Assembly (NCBI GenBank): GCA_021199375.1
Contig: JAJQIB010000039.1
Location: forward strand, 32,086-96,085
Direction: 5' to 3'
From: Ruminococcus sp.
GTDB lineage: Bacteria; Bacillota; Clostridia; Oscillospirales; Ruminococcaceae
DNA length: 64,000 nt
The notes beneath the pieces were generated by a model. The model was not told where the DNA came from. It was given only the letters and a program-made list of their open reading frames with translations, and made no database searches. A program made the translations under genes and the position numbers. Positions 1-9,581 of this stretch are shown here, piece by piece (positions within the stretch are counted from its first letter, which is position 1; each line of letters opens with the position of its first letter).

Positions 1-1540
1 CACTATTGTTCATAACGGAATAATTGAAAATTATCAGAAAATCAAGAAATATCTTGAAAAGAAGGGCTATGTTTTTGAGAGTCAGACTGACACCGAAACA
101 GTAGCCAAGCTGCTAGATTATTATTACGACGGAGATCCAATGGAAACTATTCGCCGTGTTTTAGGCGAAATTGAAGGCTCTTATGCTTTGGGAATTATGT
201 TTAAGGATTTTCCTAACACAATTTATGCAGTACGCCGAGATTCTCCACTTATTGTAGGTGTAGGCGATGATGAAGCTTTTATTGCCTCTGACGTTCCTGC
301 TATCTTAAAATTCACAAGAGATTATTATCTTCTTGATATGGATGAAATAGCTGTTCTCAAGGATGGTAACGCTGAAATTTATGATGTTCACGGAATTAAA
401 CTTGAAAAACAGCTTCTAACTGCTGATTGGGATATGGAAGCCGCTGAAAAGGGCGGTTATCCACATTATATGCTTAAAGAAATAAGTGAACAGCCAGAAG
501 CAATAAAGACCACAATAATTCCTCGTATTAATAATGGAATGCCTGATCTTTCAGAATGTGGGATTACGACTCAAAGGCTTCTTAATTATCAAAACATTTT
601 TGTAGTTGCCTGTGGTACTGCTATGCACGCCGGACTTGTTGGTAAGTATGTAATTGAACAGCTTGCGAGAATACCTGTAACCGTTGATGTAGCAAGCGAA
701 TTTCGTTATAGAAATCCTATATTAACCGATAAGGATCTGGTTATAGTTGTATCACAATCAGGCGAAACAGCAGATACGCTTGAGGCTTTGCGTCTTTCTA
801 AGCGTATGGGAGCTGAAACCTTAGCTATAGTCAACGTAAAGGGTTCATCAATTGCTCGTGAAGCCGACATGGTTGTTTATACTCATGCAGGACCTGAAAT
901 ATCTGTAGCATCAACAAAAGCTTACATGGTTCAGGTCGCAGTTTTCTATCTATTTGCATTTGAACTGGCATATGCAAAGGAGGCTATATCTGAGGAGGAA
1001 TGTAAAAGATTAACTAAATCTCTTATGGATATTCCTGATATAATCAATGTTGTTTTACAACAGTCAGAACAGTGCAAGTACATTGCATCAAAGCTTATAA
1101 ATTCGAGTAATTTGCTTTATATCGGCAGGGGACTCGACTATGCACTTTCTATGGAAGGCTCATTAAAATTAAAAGAGATTTCATACATTCATTCTGAATC
1201 ATACGCAGCAGGCGAGCTAAAGCACGGTACAATTTCTCTTGTAACAGATGGCATGCCTGTAATAGCTGTAGCTACCCAGCGTGAGCTATTTGATAAGACG
1301 GTGAGCAATGTCAAGGAGGTTAAAGCGAGAGGGGCAACAGTTATATTCGTTACTCATAGCTATAAGACAGTCGAGAGTGATGTGGCAGATTACAAAATTG
1401 GCTTGCCTACTATTGATGATATTCTTATGCCAATGCCTGCTGTTGTACCGTTACAGCTAATAGCCTACTATACGTCGGTTTTAAAGGGCAATGATGTTGA
1501 TAAGCCAAGAAATCTAGCAAAATCGGTTACGGTGGAGTAA
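1..1540 (+). CDS. glmS: Glucosamine-6-phosphate synthase (glutamine-fructose-6-P aminotransferase), 5' truncated by window edge
   Basis: Makes glucosamine-6-phosphate from fructose-6-phosphate and glutamine, the entry step to UDP-GlcNAc for peptidoglycan. The frame is open from base 2, well upstream of the ORF-track start: it reads VHNGIIENY, a hallmark of the N-terminal glutaminase domain. The ATG at 140 is therefore internal, and roughly the first 90 residues, including the catalytic Cys, lie outside the window. Two SIS (sugar isomerase) domains follow, with CGTAMHAG, SQSGETADT and the C-terminal end LAKSVTVE typical of complete GlmS. The next gene starts 2 bp after the stop, so the pair is probably translationally coupled. 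Confidence 0.97.
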   Translation, partial: TIVHNGIIENYQKIKKYLEKKGYVFESQTDTETVAKLLDYYYDGDPMETIRRVLGEIEGSYALGIMFKDFPNTIYAVRRDSPLIVGVGDDEAFIASDVPAILKFTRDYYLLDMDEIAVLKDGNAEIYDVHGIKLEKQLLTADWDMEAAEKGGYPHYMLKEISEQPEAIKTTIIPRINNGMPDLSECGITTQRLLNYQNIFVVACGTAMHAGLVGKYVIEQLARIPVTVDVASEFRYRNPILTDKDLVIVVSQSGETADTLEALRLSKRMGAETLAIVNVKGSSIAREADMVVYTHAGPEISVASTKAYMVQVAVFYLFAFELAYAKEAISEEECKRLTKSLMDIPDIINVVLQQSEQCKYIASKLINSSNLLYIGRGLDYALSMEGSLKLKEISYIHSESYAAGELKHGTISLVTDGMPVIAVATQRELFDKTVSNVKEVKARGATVIFVTHSYKTVESDVADYKIGLPTIDDILMPMPAVVPLQLIAYYTSVLKGNDVDKPRNLAKSVTVE

Positions 1541-1541
1541 T

Positions 1542-2195
1542 ATGAGGTATAAGGCTTGTATTTTTGATTTTGATTTAACTCTTGCTGATTCGTCAAAGGG
1601 AATACTAATATGCTTCAAGCACACTCTAAAGAGGTTTGGATACAATATCCCTGATGACGATACAATATATGGTACTATCGGCAAAACACTTGTAGATTCG
1701 TTCGATGTCCTTACAGGGATTCCAAACAACCCACTTCGTGAGCAAATGAGGGTAGAGTATGTAAAAAAAGCAGACGAGGAAATGGTTCGTAATACATTTT
1801 TCTACGATGGTGCTGCCAAAGGACTTGTCGGTCTACAAACTAAAGGAATCAAGGTGGGTATCTGCTCAACTAAATATCGTTATAGAATCGAACAGTCATT
1901 TGCTCAGCAGCTAGGCTGCTTGCCGATAGATTTAATAGTTGGAGGCGAGGATGTAACAGATGCCAAGCCCGATCCACAAGGTCTGTTAAAATGCATTTCA
2001 GGTCTTGGTGTATCTCTCAGTGATGCTTTATACATTGGAGACAACATAATTGATGCACAAACAGCTCAGAATGCTAACGTTGATTTTGCCGCTGTGCTGA
2101 CCGGTTCAACGACAAAATCTGAATTCTTAGAGTATCCAAATGTAAATATTTCGAGAAATTTAGGGGAGTTATTCGACTTTATAAACAAAGAGTAA
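1542..2195 (+). CDS. HAD-superfamily phosphatase (phosphoglycolate phosphatase/PpaX-like)
   Basis: Predicted cytoplasmic HAD hydrolase that removes phosphate from a small molecule. Motif I is FDFDLTLADSS (nucleophile and acid Asp), motif II the Ser/Thr in GICSTKYR, and motif IV GDNIIDAQ; a helical cap lies between motifs I and II. At 217 residues it matches Gph/PpaX-type enzymes, but the substrate cannot be read from sequence. It begins 2 bp after glmS with GGTGGAG as ribosome site, so it is probably co-transcribed. Confidence 0.85.
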   Translation: MRYKACIFDFDLTLADSSKGILICFKHTLKRFGYNIPDDDTIYGTIGKTLVDSFDVLTGIPNNPLREQMRVEYVKKADEEMVRNTFFYDGAAKGLVGLQTKGIKVGICSTKYRYRIEQSFAQQLGCLPIDLIVGGEDVTDAKPDPQGLLKCISGLGVSLSDALYIGDNIIDAQTAQNANVDFAAVLTGSTTKSEFLEYPNVNISRNLGELFDFINKE

Positions 2196-2224
2196 AAATA
2201 AACACAATAATTCATTAACAACCC

Positions 2225-2253
2225 TTGATATTTCATGAGAAAAATGGTATAAT
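2225..2253 (+). promoter_or_regulatory. SigmaA promoter for the yicC-remA-gmk operon
   Basis: TTGATA (2225-2230) and TATAAT (2248-2253) are separated by 17 bp. It lies in the 97-bp gap before yicC and is the only good promoter seen before the long housekeeping run. Confidence 0.75.
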
Positions 2254-2292
2254 AAAATGATGATAATTTGAGCTGGAGGAGGGGACTTACAT

Positions 2293-3171
2293 ATGCCAAA
2301 ATCCATGACCGGCTTTGGCAGAGAGCGCCGGACTTTTGATGAAAGAGATATTCTTGTAGAAATACGTTCTGTAAATCATAGGTTTTATGAATTTTCTGCT
2401 CGAACACCCAGAGCCTATGGCTATCTTGACGAAAAGCTAAAGAAATTGCTTGGCGGAAAAATAACACGCGGCAAGGTTGAGGTCTCTGTATATATCTATA
2501 ATAAAGAAGGCATAAATGCAAATATTTCTGTTAATATGGAAATTGCAAAGGGTTATATGAATGCACTTCGCCAAGCAGCTCCCGAGCTTGGACTTTCTGA
2601 TAACATCGAGCTTGCCGAGATCATGCGTCTGCCGGACCTTTTTACAGTCGTAAAAACGCAGGAGGATGAAGAGCTTGTCTGGAACCAGGTTAAAGAAACT
2701 GCTGAGGCTGCTCTAGGTAGATTTATAGAGATGCGTGAGACTGAAGGCATTAAAATGTTTGAGGATGTTAGCTCTCGACTTGACAATATAGAGCAAATGG
2801 TGAATGCTATTGAAGCACGATCTCCTCAGGTTACCGAGGCATATAGAGAACGTCTTTATACTAAGATTGTAGAGGTCGTTGGCGATAGAAATATCGATGA
2901 TGCACGTGTACTTACCGAGGCAGCAATCTTCTCTGAAAAAACAGCTGTAGATGAAGAAACAGTTAGACTTCACAGTCATATCTCACAATTTCGTGAGCTA
3001 TTAAATTCAAGTGAGCCTATTGGAAGAAAGCTTGATTTTCTTGTACAAGAAATGAATCGAGAGGTTAATACTACCGGTTCAAAGTGTTCAGATCTCGATG
3101 TAACGCAGATTGTCTTAAACCTTAAGAGTGAAATCGAGAAAATTCGCGAACAGATTCAAAATATTGAATAG
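2293..3171 (+). CDS. yicC: YicC/YloC-family endoribonuclease
   Basis: Member of the YicC/YloC family, described as an endoribonuclease. It starts MPKSMTGFGRERR, the conserved family N-terminus, and ends with the conserved C-terminal region (GSKCSDLDVTQIVLNLKSEIEKIREQIQNIE-type, here ending QIQNIE). At 292 residues it is the normal length. A strong ribosome site (GGAGGAGGGG) precedes the ATG. It heads the yicC-remA-gmk-rpoZ run as in Bacillus, where the gene is called yloC. Confidence 0.95.
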   Translation: MPKSMTGFGRERRTFDERDILVEIRSVNHRFYEFSARTPRAYGYLDEKLKKLLGGKITRGKVEVSVYIYNKEGINANISVNMEIAKGYMNALRQAAPELGLSDNIELAEIMRLPDLFTVVKTQEDEELVWNQVKETAEAALGRFIEMRETEGIKMFEDVSSRLDNIEQMVNAIEARSPQVTEAYRERLYTKIVEVVGDRNIDDARVLTEAAIFSEKTAVDEETVRLHSHISQFRELLNSSEPIGRKLDFLVQEMNREVNTTGSKCSDLDVTQIVLNLKSEIEKIREQIQNIE

Positions 3172-3189
3172 AAACGGAGGCGTGTTTCC

Positions 3190-3450
3190 TTGCAGCTTTT
3201 AAATATAGGATTTGGAAATTTAGTTTCCGCAGACAGACTTATCGCAATTGTGTCTCCTGATGCTGCTCCGATAAAGCGTCTTATTCAAGAGGCACGCGAC
3301 AGAGGTACACTAATTGATGCTTCATGCGGAAGAAAAACAAAGTCTGTATTGGTTATGGATAGTGATCACGTTGTACTTTCATCGATTTCTACTGATACTG
3401 TTTCTTCTCGATTAAATAATAGAGAAATGGAGAATGCTGCAGATGAATAA
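3190..3450 (+). CDS. remA: RemA/DUF370 family regulatory DNA-binding protein
   Basis: RemA activates extracellular-matrix (biofilm) genes in Bacillus subtilis as a ring-shaped DNA-binding oligomer. This 86-residue protein has the conserved start [22 protein letters not shown] and the [20 protein letters not shown] stretch. The start is TTG at 3190 preceded by CGGAGG. The position between yicC and gmk is conserved in Firmicutes. Its C-terminus overlaps the region where gmk translation begins. Confidence 0.93.
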   Translation: MQLLNIGFGNLVSADRLIAIVSPDAAPIKRLIQEARDRGTLIDASCGRKTKSVLVMDSDHVVLSSISTDTVSSRLNNREMENAADE

Positions 3451-4081
3451 TGCAAAGCTGTTTATAATATCTGCTCCATCCGGATGCGGAAAGGGTACGC
3501 TTATAAAAGAGCTCATGAAGCAATTTGATGTTTTTCTTTCGATATCCTGCACCACACGAAAGCCTCGTGAAGGTGAAATTGACGGAAAGGATTACAATTT
3601 TTTAACAGTTGAAGCCTTCGAAGAGCTTATAAAGAATGACGGCTTTTTAGAGTATGCTAAATTTTCTTCAAACTACTATGGCACACCTAAAGCTGCTGTT
3701 GATGAAAATTTAGATAGTGGCAGAGATGTGCTTTTAGAAATTGAACCACAGGGTGCTTTTCAGGTCAAACAAAAGTGTAAGGATGCTGTAATGCTCTTTA
3801 TACTGCCGCCATCAATTGATTCACTTAATAGACGTCTGCACAGACGAGCAGAGCAATCTGGTGAAACTGAAGAAATGATTCAAAAAAGGCTTGCAACAGC
3901 TAAGGGCGATATTGAGCGTGCTTACGAGTATGACTATGTCATGATTAATGGTGATCTAGATCTAGCGATTTCAGATCTTAAAAAAATTTTTATAAATGCC
4001 AAAAACGGCGGTGAAGGTTTAAATGACTTTTCCGCAAAAAATATGAAAGATAGAATAGACGAGGTGCTAAAAAATGCTTAG
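3443..4081 (+). CDS. gmk: Guanylate kinase
   Basis: Phosphorylates GMP to GDP with ATP. The P-loop is [11 protein letters not shown] near residue 10, followed by the GMP-binding motif [11 protein letters not shown] and YGTPKAAV. I prefer the ATG at 3443 ([10 protein letters not shown]) to the track start at 3434, because GGAG at 3429-3432 then has a 10-bp spacing. The start overlaps the remA stop (3448-3450), and rpoZ begins 8 bases before the gmk stop, indicating tight coupling. Confidence 0.96.
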   Translation: MNNAKLFIISAPSGCGKGTLIKELMKQFDVFLSISCTTRKPREGEIDGKDYNFLTVEAFEELIKNDGFLEYAKFSSNYYGTPKAAVDENLDSGRDVLLEIEPQGAFQVKQKCKDAVMLFILPPSIDSLNRRLHRRAEQSGETEEMIQKRLATAKGDIERAYEYDYVMINGDLDLAISDLKKIFINAKNGGEGLNDFSAKNMKDRIDEVLKNA

Positions 4082-4280
4082 ACCAGCAGCGGTACAAATT
4101 TTAAAGAACAATGAAAGCTACTACTCACTTGTTGTTGCTGTAGCAAAACGAGCTAGAGAAATCGAAGATAAAGCTTTTGAGGAAAAGACGGTTCTTGACG
4201 AAAGACCTGTAAAAATTGCAGTGGACGAATTTGCTGCAAATGAATACACACTAGTTGAAGATCCTTCACTAAAGTCTTAA
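4074..4280 (+). CDS. rpoZ: RNA polymerase omega subunit
   Basis: Small assembly subunit of RNA polymerase, 68 residues. The conserved core YYSLVVAVAKRAREI and the downstream KIAVDEF segment identify it. The ATG overlaps the end of gmk by 8 bases, the usual gmk-rpoZ arrangement. In Bacillus coaBC follows; here priA follows directly, so coaBC is elsewhere or missing. Confidence 0.93.
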   Translation: MLRPAAVQILKNNESYYSLVVAVAKRAREIEDKAFEEKTVLDERPVKIAVDEFAANEYTLVEDPSLKS

Positions 4281-4293
4281 TCAAGAGGAATAT

Positions 4294-6768
4294 ATGCCAT
4301 TAATTACTGAGCTTGCAATTAACGGAACCAATTATAGCTTTGACAAGCGATACACCTATATTGTTCCAAAGAGGTTAACTGATAAGGTAAAATCAGGTGT
4401 TAGAGTGTTAGTGCCCTTTGGCAAAGGAAATAAGCTTTGTGTAGCTCTTATACTATCTGTTAAACAGGTTGACCTAATTAATAGTAAGCTAAAAGAGATA
4501 AATGCGGTTATAGATGACTCGCCGCTTGTTGGCGAGGAAATGCTTAGCATGATTGAGTGGCTAAAGGAAACAACCTTTTGTACGTATTTTGATGCTTACA
4601 AGGCTATGGTTCCTAATGGATTTTCTGTTAAAATAAAGGCTAATTATCAAGCTGTAAATATAGATCCAAATGAAATAGGACTTAACGAAGAGGAAGAACA
4701 GCTTTTTTACAGTATAAAGCTTGCAAAATCTCAAAAGGAAATAGATGCTCTTACTATACCACAAAAGAACTCTACTTCAAGTGAAAGGAAAAAGCTTAAG
4801 GCTTTAATTGATTCGCTTATAGATAAAGGAGCTATAGAAGAGTCAAATGTTATTAAACGTACAGTAGGAGATGCAAGCGAGCAAAATGCTATGCTTACCG
4901 ACTACTATACGTCAGGCGAATGCCAGGAAAAGCTAAGTGTAAAGCAAGCTGCTGTTGTTAAATGTCTTAGTGATAATGGAACAGCATCCGTTGATGAGCT
5001 TTGCTATATGACCGGCTGTACAAAGACAGTTGTAAAAAGACTTGAGCAAAAAAACATTGTTAGACTTTTTAATGTTGAGGTTATGCGCAAGGCAACCGAA
5101 GATGCCACAGAGCATCACAGCCTTGATGAAATAATTTTAAGCGATGAGCAAAGAAACGCTTATGATGGAATAATGAACCTAATATCTGCGTCTAAGCCTG
5201 CCGGTGCACTTCTTTACGGAGTAACGGGAAGTGGAAAGACATCAGTTTTTTTTAAGCTGATAGAATCTGTTCTTAAAATAGGTAAGACCGCGCTTATGAT
5301 GGTTCCTGAGATTTCCTTGACACCACAAATGGTAAAAAAGTTTAAAAGCTATTTTGGTGATGAAATTGCACTTTTACATTCATCTCTATCTCTCGGTCAG
5401 CGAGCGGATGAATTTAAGAGAATACGAAATGGCGATGCGAGAATAGTAATAGGTACACGAAGTGCCGTTTTTGCACCGCTTAACAATATAGGGCTTATAA
5501 TTATGGACGAGGAGGGCGAACGCACCTACAAGTCTGATAGCTCACCCAGATATCACGCAAGGGATGTTGCAATAAGAAGATGTGGCTTTCACAATTGTGT
5601 GCTGCTTATGGCATCAGCAACTCCCTCAATAGAAAGCTATTATTTTGCAAAAAGTGGAAGATTTCATCTTTTTGAAATGCATAAAAGATATGCAGGAGCA
5701 AAGCTTCCAGAGGTTGAGATTGTTGATATGCAATCAGAAGAGAACTCCTCAGGCGCAAGCCTATTTAGTCACAAGCTAGCAGATGCTATAAGTGAAACAC
5801 TAGATCGAAAAGAACAGGTTATGCTGCTTTTAAATCGTCGTGGGTATACTACATATGTATCCTGTGCAAGCTGTAGACAGCCAATATCCTGCCCAAATTG
5901 CTCATTGCCGCTTACTTATCATAAGAAAAATGATAGACTAATGTGTCATTATTGCGGCTACTCAATGAGCATACCAGCCTGCTGTCCAGAATGTGGAAGT
6001 GACAAGCTTAAACAAAGCGGAGTTGGTACGCAAAAAATCGAGGACGAGCTTAAGAAGCTTTTCTCCGAAGTAAGACTTCTTAGAATGGACGCAGACACAA
6101 CATTTTCACGTTATGCCTATGAAGAGAGCTTTTCAGCCTTTGAGCGTGGCGAGTATGATATAATGCTAGGCACTCAGATGATAGCAAAGGGATTAAACTT
6201 CCCGAACGTAACGCTTGTTGGTATTGTATCGATTGATAAAGCCTTATTCACAGGCGACTTTAGAAGCTATGAGCGAACTTTTTCGCTTATAACACAGGTA
6301 GCAGGACGTTCAGGTCGAGGTCAAAAGCCCGGCAAAGCATATATTCAAACCTTTGTTCCGGATCACTATGTTATTAACCTTGCAGCTCAACAAAATTATG
6401 ATGAGTTTTATGAGCAGGAATCTGCACTTAGAAAAGCTCTGTTATATCCCCCATATTGTGATATTTGTTCAATTCTGCTTTCGTCAGTAAGAGAAAGCCA
6501 AGCTATAGAGGGCTCTAATGAATTTTTAAGATTACTAAAGGAGTATATTTCAGAGAATAAGCTTAGTATTCCACTTAGAGTTTTAGGACCCTCTGCTTGT
6601 ACGCTAGAAAGAATAAATAACAGATATAGATATAGATTGATAATAAAATGCCGAGTTTCTAAAATGCTTAGGGATATGATAAGCAGCTGCATCGGCAGAT
6701 TTATGACCGATCGCCGATTTTCTGAGGTTAGAATTACAGCTGATGTAAATGGCGATATAGGTCTATAA
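4294..6768 (+). CDS. priA: Primosomal replication restart helicase PriA
   Basis: Superfamily 2 helicase that reloads the replisome at stalled forks. The N-terminal DNA-binding domain covers about residues 1-120. Walker A is GVTGSGKTS (about residue 308), followed by an eight-Cys zinc region (CASC, CPNC, CHYC, CPEC) and motifs V/VI (GTQMIAKGLNFPNVTLVG, TQVAGRSGRG). Helicase motif II reads DEEGERTYK where the family normally has DEEH, a notable substitution. The length (824 residues) is normal. AGAGGA precedes the ATG. Confidence 0.96.
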   Translation: MPLITELAINGTNYSFDKRYTYIVPKRLTDKVKSGVRVLVPFGKGNKLCVALILSVKQVDLINSKLKEINAVIDDSPLVGEEMLSMIEWLKETTFCTYFDAYKAMVPNGFSVKIKANYQAVNIDPNEIGLNEEEEQLFYSIKLAKSQKEIDALTIPQKNSTSSERKKLKALIDSLIDKGAIEESNVIKRTVGDASEQNAMLTDYYTSGECQEKLSVKQAAVVKCLSDNGTASVDELCYMTGCTKTVVKRLEQKNIVRLFNVEVMRKATEDATEHHSLDEIILSDEQRNAYDGIMNLISASKPAGALLYGVTGSGKTSVFFKLIESVLKIGKTALMMVPEISLTPQMVKKFKSYFGDEIALLHSSLSLGQRADEFKRIRNGDARIVIGTRSAVFAPLNNIGLIIMDEEGERTYKSDSSPRYHARDVAIRRCGFHNCVLLMASATPSIESYYFAKSGRFHLFEMHKRYAGAKLPEVEIVDMQSEENSSGASLFSHKLADAISETLDRKEQVMLLLNRRGYTTYVSCASCRQPISCPNCSLPLTYHKKNDRLMCHYCGYSMSIPACCPECGSDKLKQSGVGTQKIEDELKKLFSEVRLLRMDADTTFSRYAYEESFSAFERGEYDIMLGTQMIAKGLNFPNVTLVGIVSIDKALFTGDFRSYERTFSLITQVAGRSGRGQKPGKAYIQTFVPDHYVINLAAQQNYDEFYEQESALRKALLYPPYCDICSILLSSVRESQAIEGSNEFLRLLKEYISENKLSIPLRVLGPSACTLERINNRYRYRLIIKCRVSKMLRDMISSCIGRFMTDRRFSEVRITADVNGDIGL

Positions 6769-6791
6769 ATTGCATGAAAGGATTTGTTTTA

Positions 6792-7277
6792 ATGGCAATT
6801 AGAAATATTACAAAGGAAGGCGATCCAGTCCTTAGAAAGGTTTGCAGACCTGTAGTTGACTTTGATGAAAGACTTGCCCAAAAGCTTGACGATATGATAG
6901 AAACCATGCATCATGCAGATGGAGTAGGACTTGCAGGTCCACAAATAAGCTACTTGCGTCGAGTAGTTGTTATTGATGTTGGAGATGGAGCTGTTGAACT
7001 GGTAAATCCTGAAATTATCCATAAGTCATTAAAAACTCAGCGTGTTCAAGAGGGATGCTTATCCTGTCCGAACAAATGGGGAATTACTACACGACCATTA
7101 AAGGTAAAGTTTAAAGCCCAGAACAGGCACGGCGAATGGTTTGAAATGGAAGCAGAAGAGCTTTTTGCTCAAGCTGTTTGCCATGAAATAGACCACCTAG
7201 ATGGCAAACTATTTGTTGATATAGTTGAGGAATGGGTTAGACCTGACGAAAACAAAGAAAATGAGGAGAAAAAGTAA
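6792..7277 (+). CDS. def: Peptide deformylase
   Basis: Removes the formyl group from N-terminal Met of nascent proteins. All three motifs are present: GVGLAGPQ, EGCLSCP (metal-ligand Cys) and HEIDHLDG (two metal His and catalytic Glu). The track begins at 6774, but AAAGGA at 6777-6782 sits correctly before the ATG at 6792, giving MAIRNITKEGDPVLRKV, the expected N-terminus. It overlaps fmt by one base (TAATG). Confidence 0.96.
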   Translation: MAIRNITKEGDPVLRKVCRPVVDFDERLAQKLDDMIETMHHADGVGLAGPQISYLRRVVVIDVGDGAVELVNPEIIHKSLKTQRVQEGCLSCPNKWGITTRPLKVKFKAQNRHGEWFEMEAEELFAQAVCHEIDHLDGKLFVDIVEEWVRPDENKENEEKK

Positions 7278-8212
7278 TGAAGATTGTTTTCATGGGCACT
7301 CCTGATTTTGCTGTTACAGCCCTAGAAAAGCTTTACGATTGCAGTGAGCATGAGATTTTAGCTGTCTTCACTCAACCGGATAAGCCAAAGGGAAGAGGAT
7401 ATAAGCTTATTCCAACTCCTGTAAAAATTTTAGCTCAGCAGCATGAAACGCCTGTGTATCAGCCTAATAGCTTAAAAAAAGATGCAGATGAATATGTTCG
7501 GGCTCTTAAAGCTCTTGCTCCCGACTGTATTGTTGTTGCTGCATATGGCAAGATTTTACCTAAAGAAATACTTGAGCTTCCTAAGTATGGATGCATCAAC
7601 ATACATGCATCTCTTTTACCTAAATATAGAGGTGCTGCTCCTATACAGCGCGCTGTATTAAATGGAGATAAAACTACAGGAGTTACTGTAATGCAGATGG
7701 CTGAGGGACTCGATACAGGTGATATGCTATTAAAACGAGAAATCTCTATTGACGAAAATGCAACATCTGCGGATATGTTTGAAAAGCTTGCTATTCTTGG
7801 CAGCGAAATGATTATTGAGGTTTTACGCAAAATTGAAAATGGTGATCTAGCCTTTGAAAAGCAGGATGAAGGTCTTGCATCATATGCCAGTATGATAACA
7901 AAGGATATGTGTCCTATAGATTTTAGCAAATCTGTTGAGCTTATTCATAGGCAAATATGCGCATTATCAGATTCACCTTGTGCCTACTGTTTATTGTATG
8001 GTAAGCGTTTAAAAGTGTATCGTTCGCAGATTATTTCTCGTGAAAAGCCAAATGCTGTATCTGGTGAGTTTGTCGGAGAGAAAAAATTTGACGTTGCTTG
8101 TTCAGATGGAATTTTGCGCTTTGTTGAGATCCAAGCTGAAGGCGGAAAACGTATGAATGCAGCTGCATATCTTAATGGTAAACCCATAAAGCCTGGTGAG
8201 ATACTTCACTAA
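7277..8212 (+). CDS. fmt: Methionyl-tRNA formyltransferase
   Basis: Formylates Met-tRNAfMet with 10-formyl-THF for translation initiation. It starts MKIVFMGTPDFA and carries the catalytic loop INIHASLLPKYRGAAPIQRA region (Asn, His). The C-terminal tRNA-binding domain ends normally at 311 residues. The start codon overlaps the def stop, with GAGGAG upstream, the usual def-fmt pairing. Confidence 0.96.
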   Translation: MKIVFMGTPDFAVTALEKLYDCSEHEILAVFTQPDKPKGRGYKLIPTPVKILAQQHETPVYQPNSLKKDADEYVRALKALAPDCIVVAAYGKILPKEILELPKYGCINIHASLLPKYRGAAPIQRAVLNGDKTTGVTVMQMAEGLDTGDMLLKREISIDENATSADMFEKLAILGSEMIIEVLRKIENGDLAFEKQDEGLASYASMITKDMCPIDFSKSVELIHRQICALSDSPCAYCLLYGKRLKVYRSQIISREKPNAVSGEFVGEKKFDVACSDGILRFVEIQAEGGKRMNAAAYLNGKPIKPGEILH

Positions 8213-8254
8213 GCCTATTTGGAAGTTAAGCGCATGAATTTTGGAGGATTTTAA

Positions 8255-9577
8255 ATGGCTGATGTGGTAAACAGCAGAGCAGTTGCAGTTAAATTACTTT
8301 GTAGAATTGAGGATGGCGGAGCTTACTCAAATATACTTCTTGATGAGCAGTTTAGACGTACTCCAATGAATCCTCAAGACAGAAGGTTTTGCGCCGCTTT
8401 GTTCTATGGCACCCTTGAGCGTAGATATACTCTTGATGAAATCATTAAGTACTATTCAAAAAATCCTTATGATAAACTGAATTTAGAGGTTCGATGTATT
8501 TTAAGAACTGCATTGTATCAGATTTTATACATGAATAGTGTGCCAGAATCTGCTGCAGTTAATGAAGCAGTAAAGCTAGCTTCAAAAAATCGAAATCCTG
8601 CCGTTAAAGGCTTTGTCAATGGTCTTTTGCGAGGCTTTTTAAGAGCTGATAAAAAAATGCCCTCCTACAAAGACAAATATGAGCAGCTTGCTTTTGATTA
8701 TTCTTGTCCTATTCCTTTAGTAAAGAAATGGACAATAGAATATGGCGAAGATGTAGCTATTCAAATGCTAGAGGGATCTCTTGGAAGACCGCCTATAACG
8801 GCTAAGGTTAATACTCTTCGCACTACAACAAGTAATCTTATTAGTAGACTATATGAAGAGGGAATTGAATGTAGTGCAAATCAGTATTTTGATGATTGTA
8901 TAGATATCGCAAACGGCTCACCGGAGTCTACTAAAGCTTTCAAGGATGGACTTTTCCATGTTCAAGATATTTCAAGCAGGCTTTGCTGTAAAGCGCTTGA
9001 TGTTAAATCTGGTGATACACTGCTGGATGTTTGCGCAGCGCCGGGAGGCAAGACCTTTACCGCTTCTGAGCTTATGAATAATAATGGTAAGGTATATTCG
9101 CTTGACTTGCATAAAAATCGTGTCAAGCTGATACAGAGCGGGTGTAAACGTCTTGGACTTGACATTGTTAATGCTAATGTAAATGACGCTAAGATCTATA
9201 ACTCTAGCTTGCCAATGGCTGATGTTGTACTTTGCGATCTGCCTTGCTCAGGACTAGGGGTAATAGCACGAAAACCTGAAATAAAGTACAATAACTTGAC
9301 AGATTTCGAACGCCTTCCATATGTTCAGCATGATATTTTAGAATGCTGTTCTAAATATGTTAAGGTGGGTGGCACATTAGTTTTCTCAACCTGTACTCTT
9401 TCAAGAGCTGAAAACGATGAAAACACCAAGCGTTTTCTCGCCGAGCATAATGACTTTGAGCCTGCTCCACTTTGGCAAAGCTTTGGTCATTTTGATGGCT
9501 ATACAAGCTTAACAGTATTGCCAAGCTATTTTGGGTCCGATGGATTTTACATATCAAAATTTATTAGAACGAGGTGA
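8255..9577 (+). CDS. rsmB: 16S rRNA (cytosine-967 C5)-methyltransferase
   Basis: Methylates C967 of 16S rRNA using SAM. An N-terminal NusB-like RNA-binding domain (about 1-140) precedes the Rossmann methyltransferase. SAM motif is DVCAAPGGKTFTA, and the two catalytic Cys lie in DLPCSGLG and FSTCTLS. GGAGGATTTTAA precedes the ATG. The stop overlaps the rlmN ribosome-binding site. Confidence 0.95.
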   Translation: MADVVNSRAVAVKLLCRIEDGGAYSNILLDEQFRRTPMNPQDRRFCAALFYGTLERRYTLDEIIKYYSKNPYDKLNLEVRCILRTALYQILYMNSVPESAAVNEAVKLASKNRNPAVKGFVNGLLRGFLRADKKMPSYKDKYEQLAFDYSCPIPLVKKWTIEYGEDVAIQMLEGSLGRPPITAKVNTLRTTTSNLISRLYEEGIECSANQYFDDCIDIANGSPESTKAFKDGLFHVQDISSRLCCKALDVKSGDTLLDVCAAPGGKTFTASELMNNNGKVYSLDLHKNRVKLIQSGCKRLGLDIVNANVNDAKIYNSSLPMADVVLCDLPCSGLGVIARKPEIKYNNLTDFERLPYVQHDILECCSKYVKVGGTLVFSTCTLSRAENDENTKRFLAEHNDFEPAPLWQSFGHFDGYTSLTVLPSYFGSDGFYISKFIRTR

Positions 9578-9581
9578 TTCT

